From assembly GCA_011503125.2 (NCBI GenBank), contig WWBZ02000062.1, forward strand, positions 1,984,001-2,048,000: 64,000 bases of DNA. The letters are read 5' to 3'. Positions 56,804 to 64,000 of this stretch are shown piece after piece. The position numbers and the translations under genes were made by a program. The notes beneath the pieces are model-generated. The model had not been told where the DNA came from and ran no database searches. It saw nothing but the letters and a program-made list of their open reading frames with translations. The DNA comes from Botryosphaeria dothidea (lineage: Eukaryota > Ascomycota > Dothideomycetes > Botryosphaeriales > Botryosphaeriaceae). Numbering within the stretch: the first letter of the stretch is position 1; every line of letters starts with the position of its first letter.

Positions 56804-57814
56804 ATGGTCATGCTCTCGCACATCCTGCCTCTTCTCTCTCTTCTTTTTCCTCTACAGGTGGACTCTTTCCCGGTAATTGTTGAGAATGATGTTGCTTTAA
56901 CGACCGCGAGCCTGCACACCGTCTACCAATATCCCCTCGGCACCTGGGTCGAGAACATCGCCGTACGCCAGAATGGCAATCTTCTCGTCACTTTCATTCA
57001 GCCATCCGCCGAAATCCACGAGCTGAGCCCCTTCCACCCGCTTCAAACCACCGATTCCGCCGCCACGCTGGTGCACAATTTCAGCAACCACAGCCAGCTC
57101 ACCGGCATCGCCGAGTTCCACCCAGACGTCTTCGCCGTCATCGGCGACAACACCGTCTACCGCGTAGACTTCCACAACGCCACCAACGCCACCGCCCCGT
57201 CCATCAAACCCATCGCCACACTCGCTACCGCTGGTCTGCTCAACGGCATGGCGCATCTGCCGCACACGCGCACCCTGTTCATCTCCGACTCGGAGCTCGG
57301 CCTGATCTGGCGCGTCGACGCCCACTCCGGCAATTATACCGTCCATTTCCAGGACGAGACCATGTCTCCCACGATGGACCTCGGGGTAGAGCTGGGTATT
57401 AATGGGTTGCGGTACCTCGATGGCTACGTGTATTACGTCAACAGCCCGCGGCGCTTGTTCTGTCGGGTGCCGATTGATCCAGTGACTGGGGCTGTGGTTG
57501 GCGCGGCTGAGGTTATTGCCGAGGGCGCGTTATCGGATGATTTCAATGTGAGGAAGGAGGGTGGGAGCTCGGTTGGGTATCTAGCGGGATTAAATGATAA
57601 TGTTGTGACGAGGGTGACGATGGATGGAGCGAAGGAGGTTGTCGCCGGTGGGTTGAATAGTACTGATGTTGCGGGAGCAACAAGCGGGGCCTTTGGACGG
57701 ACAGTGGAGGATACGGACGTTTTGTATGTCACGACGGGAGGTGCGAGTGCGGCGCCGGTGAATGGGACTTATGTGGAGGGAGGAAAGATTATTGCGTTGA
57801 AGTTGGGGGAGTGA
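56804..57814 (+). CDS. Secreted SMP-30/gluconolactonase-like beta-propeller
   Basis: An intronless frame of 336 aa; starts at 56804 or 56810 are both possible. A signal peptide is evident (MLSHILPLLSLLFPLQVDS). The propeller blades show VYQYPLGTWVENIAVRQNGNLLVTF, TGIAEFHPDVFAVIGDNTVYRVDF, LLNGMAHLPHTRTLFISDSELGLIWRVD and GINGLRYLDGYVYYVNSPRRLFCRV, the usual six-bladed SMP-30-like pattern. Several NXT/S sites fit a secreted protein. Relatives range from lactonases to biosynthetic pericyclase-like enzymes in fungal gene clusters. Which role applies cannot be told from sequence, and metal ligands are not clearly conserved. Confidence 0.82.
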   Translation: MVMLSHILPLLSLLFPLQVDSFPVIVENDVALTTASLHTVYQYPLGTWVENIAVRQNGNLLVTFIQPSAEIHELSPFHPLQTTDSAATLVHNFSNHSQLTGIAEFHPDVFAVIGDNTVYRVDFHNATNATAPSIKPIATLATAGLLNGMAHLPHTRTLFISDSELGLIWRVDAHSGNYTVHFQDETMSPTMDLGVELGINGLRYLDGYVYYVNSPRRLFCRVPIDPVTGAVVGAAEVIAEGALSDDFNVRKEGGSSVGYLAGLNDNVVTRVTMDGAKEVVAGGLNSTDVAGATSGAFGRTVEDTDVLYVTTGGASAAPVNGTYVEGGKIIALKLGE

Positions 57815-58095
57815 TGGAAGATGTGGTATCGATTGCTCGAGGACAGGCAGTGCATATACATCTTGTGAGAGTTCAAAGCATAGATCATGTAGGTCAAAAT
57901 GACAGCACAAAAGGTACTGCAGATACAAAGCAGCTTGTGAGTGAGCTCTATTATTAGTTGCATAACGTGATTACACTCACTTCCATTCGCCACTTCAATC
58001 TGTTGCCGCTTTGGGTATAGGCGCATCTGACTTTTTAAGTATCTACTGGACTCTCCAAGGTCCCACCATCCCCCCTTCTCTCCACTCCTTCGATC

Positions 58096-58860
58096 ATGCC
58101 ACACTCAGTGGCCGACACTAATTCCTGCAGTCCGCTGTCCACAGCGCAGACCACCATGTTCCACTGGGCGGTGCTCCGTCGGGCGCGTCGTCAGCTCCGA
58201 GTAGCCAGCGCCGAGCCAAAAGATCTAGACGATATTCCGCTGCAGACCCGCAACGACAACTCCCCCAACACAGACGAAAGCTCGCGCCCTCATATCAGCA
58301 CCGAGTACGATCCAATCTCAACGCCAAACGAACGGAATCAGAATTCTTTGAAATCTCACTCTCCGCAAATGCCACCGAGCCAGCATCACGATGGAAGATC
58401 CACGCGGCCAACATGGAGGATTAGTGGACCTGGGTTGATTGGTTCTGCTATGGCTATCGCAGACATCGTCATCATTCTGCTCAGGCTCGACGGCGAGCAG
58501 CAACCGGAATGGTCGCGCATGTTAATTTTGATCCTTCTAAGCCCTGGGAACATCGGTGACACTTGTCCGTGTTAAATTGGTCTGGATCGTTCTGCCAGTT
58601 CTCATCTGGCTGCTGGGTGCGACAACTTGGCTTGGAACGGCATGAAAGAAAAAAAGAACGAGCATACAGACATGGCGGAACAACCTGTTGCCGCTGCTGT
58701 TCTTGTATGTACCAAGAAGATATGGAGCAGAAGAAAGACCAGGCCCATGGAATCTCGGAAGAAGCCTTTGTGTAGCGTGCAGAGAGCATGAAGGTGCGGT
58801 TGTATGTTGCGGATGGGAGGAAAGGCTCGTCGATTCGTAGGCGTTTGGACTGCGACTAGA
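58096..58860 (+). pseudogene. DUF3176-like membrane protein, internally deleted relic
   Basis: The first frame (58096-58575) has a hydrophilic leader, then WRISGPGLIGSAMAIADIVIILLRLDGEQQPEWSRM, which resembles the first membrane segment of DUF3176 proteins. The expected middle of several hundred residues is absent. From about 58550 another frame reads VRVKLVWIVLPVLIWLLGATTWLGTA, resembling the C-terminal membrane segment. A TGA stop follows, and then in the same frame IQTWRNNLLPLLFLYVPRRYG, like the family's last conserved stretch (WKSS.LPLLF). Deletion, frameshift and nonsense together indicate a dead gene. The family assignment is from memory of its pattern, not a search. Confidence 0.5.
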
Positions 58861-59262
58861 CGGATAGTCAAGTGGATCGTGTATATCAGCACAGGAGAGG
58901 CTAGCTTTTGGCTATAGCATAATCAGTCATCTCGCCTGGAGAATTGGGCATAACGAGAGCTTCCAGGCGCCATTCGGAAGAGACCTTTCCTGTGGCCGGT
59001 TGCCATTCGGCGGTGAGCAAAGAGACAGTGCTGGGTGGCAGGCGATGTTCCACGGCATTGACAGGATGAAGTGCGTGCGGAAAGCGAGGGCGACGCGCAT
59101 GGGCGCGACTGCGGCTGACGCGTGGCGCGTGACAGCCTGATTGGCGCAATCGCCGAAATGGCCGGCGTCATCGCTCCCCAGCCAACAGGGCAGCTCCATA
59201 TCGGTTGGTTATCAGCTTGCGCCCCAGCTCTCTCACACTCTACTCCCGCATCAACATCCACC
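58861..59262. other. Intergenic upstream of leucine aminopeptidase
   Basis: A 402-bp stretch. The final 60 bp are C/T-rich leader sequence. No gene is recognised. Confidence 0.45.
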
Positions 59263-60546
59263 ATGAAGTCTGCTGCTATTCTCTCGTCTTTCGCTGCCGC
59301 CGCCTCGGCGCTTTCCATCCTGCGCGATGGCCAGGCGCCGCTCAAGCAGCCCACCATCAACATCCCCGACGAGTCCGCCGATGCCGCGACCGAGTCGTTC
59401 CTGATCGAGCTTGCCCCCGGTGAGACACGCTGGATCACTGAGGACGAGAAGTGGGAGCTTCGCAGGGTCAGTCAATCGCTGTAAGATTGTCGCACGCCAG
59501 CTAACAGCTCCGTAGCAAGGCATCAACTTCTTCGACATCACCGAGACCCAAGACCTCGGCTCGACCGCGAAGACCGCTGCAGCCGTCAAGTTCCCGCCCA
59601 CTACCTCTTATAATGGCACTGTTAAGCCGCTGCTTAAGAAGCTGGAAAAGAAAAACATGCGCAAGCACCTGGAAAAGTTTACTTCATTCCACACGCGCTA
59701 TTACCGTTCGCAGTACGGCGCTGAGTCGTCTGCCTGGCTCCTGTCCCAGGTGAACCAGACTTTGGCCGACGCCGGTGCGCTTGACCATGGTGCGACGGTC
59801 AAGCCGTTTGAGCACTCCTGGGGCCAGAGTAGTATTATTGCCACTATCCCGGGCAAGAGCGACAAGACGGTCGTGATCGGTGCCCATCAGGACAGCATTA
59901 ATCTGTTCCTGCCATCAATTCTTGCGGCTCCCGGTGCCGACGACGGTAAGTGACCCACATTCCTCACGGCCGAGCACCTATTAACATCCAACGTCAAGAT
60001 GGATCTGGTACCGTCACGATTCTTGAGGCCTTAAGGGTACTCCTGACTTCCGACGATATCGTGAAAGGAAAGGGCGAGAACACGGTCGAGTTCCACTGGT
60101 ATTCGGCTGAAGAGGGCGGACTTCTCGGCTCACAAGCTATCTTCCAGTCGTACAAGAACGAAGGCAAGAATGTCAAGGCGATGCTCCAGCAAGATATGAC
60201 CGGCTACGTGCAAAACACGCTCGACGCCGGTGAGCCCGAGTCGGTTGGCGTCATCACCGACTTCGTCGACCCTGGTCTTACCGAGTTCATCAAGGAGGTC
60301 GTCACCACCTACTGTGACATCCCCTACGTCCTGACCAAATGCGGTTACGCCTGCTCGGATCATGCGAGCGCAAGCAAGGCCGGTTACCCGTCTGCTTTCG
60401 TCATCGAGAGCGATTTTAAATACTCGGACAAGAAGATCCACACTACGGAGGACAAGATCGAATACCTGAGCTTCGATCACATGCTGCAGCATGCGAAGCT
60501 GACGCTTGGTCTGGCATACGAGCTGGCGTTTGCCAAGTTTGATTAG
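59263..60546 (+). CDS. lap1: Leucine aminopeptidase 1 (M28 family, secreted)
   Basis: Three exons (59263..59466, 59516..59945, 59999..60546) sum to 393 aa, the usual length for this enzyme. A signal peptide ([16 protein letters not shown]) and a propeptide precede the M28 domain. Zinc ligands and catalytic residues are visible: H in [10 protein letters not shown] in GADDDGSGT (completed across intron 2), the EE pair in [12 protein letters not shown] in [10 protein letters not shown] and H in [11 protein letters not shown]. Cys residues in [20 protein letters not shown] match the family disulfide. The enzyme removes N-terminal residues, preferring Leu, from extracellular peptides. Confidence 0.95.
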
Positions 60547-61302
60547 AGGGACCCATTGTCCAACCAGACGGCCTGTTTCTCCGCGTTTCCTGTTTGTCCC
60601 CTGTTTTTCATGATTCATCTGCAGCGGCAGTGAGGAGGCACAAAGAGGAGATACGAAACTACCAGGGGTATGGTTAAGCTTGAAGCGGAATAGAGGCTGT
60701 TCAACATTTCCACGTGCATTTGAATTTCTACCGAGATGAGGTTAAGCTTCCCCCGCATTCGGCCCTGGCCGCCCCAGACGCTCCCCGGACGCCACAACTG
60801 ATCTGCAGGTACTAAGCATTGTCTTTCCCCAGTCAAGCGTTAGTCGCGTCCTTATTTTATTGTCCTATACCACAGTCGTCAATACCCATGTGCAAAAAGA
60901 CGTTTTACCGAGGGCGGTTGAGGGTGCGTGAAAGCTTGACCCCTGTCGTTCAGGCCAGGAACACAGTGCTGCTCGGTATCACGATCGAGCCTAGGTACTA
61001 GGCCGTGTGGACCATTGGAGGTGTGGAGATGAGGAGCTGCTTCAGTATGCGATCTGCGCATGTCTTTTCCCACCGAATGACAGAAACGGCATGTTTGCTC
61101 GGCGACATGTGCTTTTCGGCTGGTCAGTAGGAGGGGAAAAGTCCTCAGCTATAAGAGCAGGGAGAACCGATTGCGACATTTATCCAGCAGCAGTCGACAA
61201 GATATTCTCAGCAGTCAATCGATTCACTAAAGTCAGCTGTTCATCACGTTTGCCCTTATACCTCTCGGTCTTCAAACACAAACCCCTCCAACACCAGACA
61301 CC
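60547..61302. other. Intergenic upstream of CFEM gene
   Basis: A 756-bp stretch with no gene. A TATAAG element at about 61151 lies 150 bp before the CFEM start, and a C/A-rich leader follows from 61260. Confidence 0.45.
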
Positions 61303-61824
61303 ATGAAGACCTTCGCCATCCTCGCCGGCCTCGTCGCCACCGTCTACGCCCAAGCCGGCTGCGTCTCTTCGGCCCAGTCGCTCGTCCCCAGCTGCGCGCA
61401 GTCCTGCTTGCTCTCCGCCAAGTCGGCCATCGGCTGCACCGTCGAGACCGACTTCGCCTGCGCCTGCTCGTCATCGTCGGCCCTGCAGAACAACCAGGCC
61501 CTGACCGCCTGCGTGCTGTCAGCCTGCAACAACAACGTCCAGACCGCCCTGGCCGCGTCGTCCGGCGCCGAGCAGATCTGCTCCTGCGTCGCGACCGCCG
61601 CGCCCGCGGGCGGCGCTGGCCCGACCACCTCCGCCGGCGGCAGCGCACCCGCTCCCTCGTCCACCGCCGCTGGCAGCGCGCCGGCCGGCAGCGCCCCCGC
61701 CGGCAGCGAGCCCGCCCCGTCCAGCCCGAGCCCCAGCGCGCCGGCCCCGAGCGGCGGTGCGGGCGGCGCTGGCCCTTGCCCCGGACAGGTTACGAAGACG
61801 GTGCTTACGACGATTACGATTTAA
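61303..61824 (+). CDS. Secreted CFEM-domain protein
   Basis: A single coding exon of 173 aa. The signal peptide is MKTFAILAGLVATVYAQ. The CFEM domain holds Cys at 20, 31, 35, 45, 53, 55, 70, 75, 93 and 95, with TDFACAC placing Asp50 where family members carry the heme-iron ligand. A long Pro/Ala/Ser/Gly-rich stalk (about 100-160) follows, typical of wall-exposed proteins. The C-terminus TKTVLTTITI is not a clear GPI-attachment signal, so the protein may be secreted or wall-associated without an anchor. CFEM proteins scavenge heme or act at the host interface. After the stop, GCAG/GTGAGT and TTCTAG at 61829-61886 look like an intron in the 3' UTR. Confidence 0.9.
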   Translation: MKTFAILAGLVATVYAQAGCVSSAQSLVPSCAQSCLLSAKSAIGCTVETDFACACSSSSALQNNQALTACVLSACNNNVQTALAASSGAEQICSCVATAAPAGGAGPTTSAGGSAPAPSSTAAGSAPAGSAPAGSEPAPSSPSPSAPAPSGGAGGAGPCPGQVTKTVLTTITI

Positions 61825-62602
61825 GCAGGTGAGTTTTGCTGCCTCGGCGGTTTTGAAGTCGAATTGAGAAACTGACGGTCTTCTAGTTAGCACGAGATGG
61901 CAAAACACCCGTCTGGCCGGCTATTCGTATGGTGTTTATGACGATGGCTGGGTCCAGGTTCGGACGGGGATGGGGAGATGCTGATGGACTAGGGGACGGA
62001 AGTTGAAGTCGCCATGTGAACAATGGCGGCTTGTAAATATGACGACGCGCGCAAAGCAACAAGTGTGGTATAGTGTGAATAGCAAATTAGCAAATGGCAT
62101 GTGCATGCAAAGCAATTCAAATTTTCTCCGCGCTCATCTTTCTTTTCCTGCCGAGGCTCTGCACGGAATGGAACGCCGTCGTGACAGGGGCTAAGGCGGA
62201 AAATGTGAAATGCGGGGAAACACATGGGAACGGCAGGTTCGCGAAGGCGCAGGCACGAGGAGACGGAGGAGATGCCCGAGAGCGTTAAATGGCCGCGATG
62301 GTCTCGTCGCGGAGATTTTTTGTGTGCGGTGCGTCAGTGGCGTTTCTTCCTGAGAGCCGTCTGGCGTCCGGTGCCTTGAGTGAATCTTCTCCGCCGGAAG
62401 AGTTTCAGCTCTGAGTAGGGGCTTCATTGTGACAAAGTTGAAGGTTGGTGTATTGGATTTCCTCGCCAGGACAACGGGGATGCGGAACGGTGAGGTGACG
62501 TTAAGCTTATCCTGTAGTCCTCTTGTTGAGTTCTCTGGACTGACGGTTACAGGGGGGTATCGCAACCGGCGGTTAGCAACAATGGCCTGCCGAAATACAA
62601 AT
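61825..62602. other. Intergenic after CFEM gene
   Basis: This stretch contains the probable 3' UTR intron (61829-61886) and no coding sequence that I can support. It leads into the repeat block. Confidence 0.45.
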
Positions 62603-63010
62603 TCACGGGGAGTGGAAGCACTCGTCCGAATGGCTTTGTCAGTGGAAATGCCATACATTTACATCCGGATGAATGCTTCCACTCTGCACGGCAGTGTTGG
62701 TGGGAATCTCGCATTTGGCGCTAACCGTCGGCTGCAGCACCCCTATGTAGATTCCGGTCCCGGACCAGGAGCCTGCACTATTGACTTTCATTCTAGTAGA
62801 GCCCTGTTGGGAGGGTGCACAGCAGTGGCGGCCTTCGACGAAAGATATCTTCATGGGGAGCCGAAGCATTCACCCCGACGTGAGTGTCATCACTTTTCCT
62901 AAACACCTGTGCCCAGACGAATGCTTCCACTGCCCACGAGTATTTGTGTTGAAATCCGTCGCCGCTCACCGTCGGCTGCAGCAGCCCTCCGTAATTCGGT
63001 CTTCTTTTCC
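62603..63010. repeat. Diverged tandem pair of about 254-bp units with inverted arms
   Basis: Unit 1 starts at 62603 and unit 2 at 62857. Each has, in order, GGGGAG..GAAGCA, an inverted partner ending GAATGCTTCCAC (62666-62682 and 62915-62930), then CT(A/C)ACCGTCGGCTGCAGCA.CCCT (62719 and 62964) and GGACCAGGA. The arms GTGGAAGCACTCGTCCG (62612-62628) and CGGATGAATGCTTCCAC (62666-62682) are near-perfect inverse copies. The units have diverged but keep element order, so this looks like an old tandem duplication of a short inverted-repeat element. Confidence 0.65.
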
Positions 63011-63451
63011 ATGGACCAGGACTCCCAACAGGGTTCTTGCGCCGCGGCGAACTTCATCCAGCTCACCGGAAAAACTCATGGAGGAAACGTCCGGACGGCC
63101 ATGGGGTCAGGAGAAATTGACTGCGCAATTGGTCAGATGATGCGCTCAACGAAGGTCAAAAGGGTGCCCGGTGAATGGAGTGTGCCTTGGAGGATTTTTG
63201 GTGGTGCAAGAGTGGGTAGACACAGCCCCCGGCGGCGATCTCCCGTTGTCCCCACCAGCTTGCAGCAGCTCCAGCCAGCAGCACATCTCCACCACTCACG
63301 CATCCAGTCAGCCCCCGCTCTCGACTGTCCCTCCGCCCTCCAACCAGCGCCGTCCGTGGCCCACACCCGCACACCCGGCACATGCGACATGTAAAGCATC
63401 CGCCCGCTCCCGCTCCCACCTCGCTGCTCCACGAACGGTGCCGTCAGCAGC
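63011..63451. other. Upstream region of CUE-domain gene
   Basis: A 441-bp stretch. It becomes strongly C-rich (63225-63450), consistent with promoter and leader of the next gene. No gene is recognised within it. Confidence 0.4.
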
Positions 63452-64000
63452 ATGCTGTCCGGTCTCCCCTTTCGCGCAAGCCTGCGCCCCCGGTTATCGC
63501 AGCCTGAGCTCGCCCTGCACCAGGCTACCGCTGCGCCTCCCCGGAGCCAGAGTACAAGCCCGCAACAGCCGAAATCCTTCGACCCCGAACATCCGCGCTT
63601 CGAGCCTGACGACCCTGATTTAAATTCGCTGAATGCCCAGCTCGATGTGCTCACCACCGTTTTCCCCGACGTACAGCCCGAGGTGTTTCGCGAGATGCTC
63701 ACAAATTTCTCCGAGGAGAGCCGGCTCGAGGTCGTCACCGAGACCATGCTCAGGCAGCCTGATCGCTGGGTGCGCGGTCGCTACCGCGCATACCTTGAAC
63801 AGAAGGAACAGAAGGCGGACGAGGTGAAGGCTGCGCGCTGCGCACCAGATATTGAAACACGGCTACCCGCAGAAGAGAAATTTCGGAGGGACAATTATAA
63901 GTTGGCGGTCAAGGACGCTTTATACCAGGAATTCAAGGGTCTGAGTCACTCGGCTATTCGTGCAGTCCTGGCCGAGTGCAACCATTCTTATACCCACGCC
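63452..64000 (+). CDS. CUE-domain protein, 5' part, runs off window
   Basis: An open frame without a stop runs from ATG 63452 to the window end (183 codons). After a Pro/Gln-rich leader (SQSTSPQQPKSFDPEHPRFEPDDPD) comes a CUE-like three-helix segment (LNAQLDVLTTVFPDVQPEVFREMLTNFSEESRLEVVTETML, about 67-107). A charged helical linker (GRYRAYLEQKEQKADEVK) follows. A second related segment begins at YKLAVKDALYQEFKGLSHSAIRAVLAECNHSYTHA. CUE domains bind mono-ubiquitin. The pairing of such domains recalls fungal RNF216-like RBR ubiquitin ligases, but the RING part would lie beyond the window, so this is a guess. Confidence 0.7.
   Translation, partial: MLSGLPFRASLRPRLSQPELALHQATAAPPRSQSTSPQQPKSFDPEHPRFEPDDPDLNSLNAQLDVLTTVFPDVQPEVFREMLTNFSEESRLEVVTETMLRQPDRWVRGRYRAYLEQKEQKADEVKAARCAPDIETRLPAEEKFRRDNYKLAVKDALYQEFKGLSHSAIRAVLAECNHSYTHA

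Noticed and set aside
1..64000. tRNA, 5S or other structural RNA genes
   Set aside because: I looked for TpsiC-arm and A/B-box-like strings and found none convincing; a covariance-model search would be needed to exclude them.

Overview
The window reads as nuclear DNA of a filamentous ascomycete (Pezizomycotina). Coding runs are interrupted by many introns of about 45-70 bp with GT...AG ends and CTAAC/CTGAC-type branch sites. The gene content is typically mould-like: Zn2Cys6 regulators, a HET relic, CFEM and DUF7730 proteins, GH12, GT90 and an M28 leucine aminopeptidase. A Dothideomycete is my best guess for the class, but the sequence does not prove it. Exon coordinates were worked out by hand from splice signals, reading phase and family conservation. 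Where all exons summed to whole codons I say so.

Region 1 (1-9.2 kb): the broken 3' part of a DUF6536 membrane-protein gene is followed by four adjacent genes that look like one catabolic unit. They are a bicupin quercetin 2,3-dioxygenase (-), an alpha/beta hydrolase (+), a Zn2Cys6 activator (-) and a salicylate-hydroxylase-type FAD monooxygenase (+), arranged as two divergent pairs. Together they could open a flavonol ring, cleave the resulting depside ester and hydroxylate an aromatic acid product.

Region 2 (9.5-27 kb) is mostly conserved housekeeping or secreted genes: NPC2/PG-PI transfer protein, V-ATPase subunit F (vma7), the nuclear-rim protein NUR1/Mug154, a HET-type relic, a DUF7730 protein, a GT90/CAP10 glycosyltransferase, three small uncharacterised proteins and a GH12 endoglucanase. 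Several 0.7-2.5 kb gene-free stretches separate them.

Region 3 (27-48.9 kb) is accessory in character. It holds a Tc1/mariner-like MITE, an NmrA/isoflavone-reductase-like protein, a 14-TM-type MFS exporter, a decayed ankyrin locus, a DHCR24-like sterol reductase, a 12-TM MFS transporter, a cytochrome P450, a 3.8 kb gene-poor gap, a second P450 and a DUF2306 membrane protein. No PKS, NRPS or terpene cyclase is visible.

Region 4 (49-64 kb) holds a Zn2Cys6 factor whose zinc-cluster codons are split by a GC-AG intron, a membrane-anchored pepsin-like protein that lacks both catalytic aspartates, a repeat-rich 2.7 kb stretch, a secreted SMP-30-like beta-propeller, a DUF3176-like relic, leucine aminopeptidase 1, a CFEM protein, a diverged tandem/inverted repeat block, and the 5' end of a CUE-domain gene that runs off the window. 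Decayed genes (DUF6536, HET, ankyrin, DUF3176) and short inverted repeats are scattered between intact genes.
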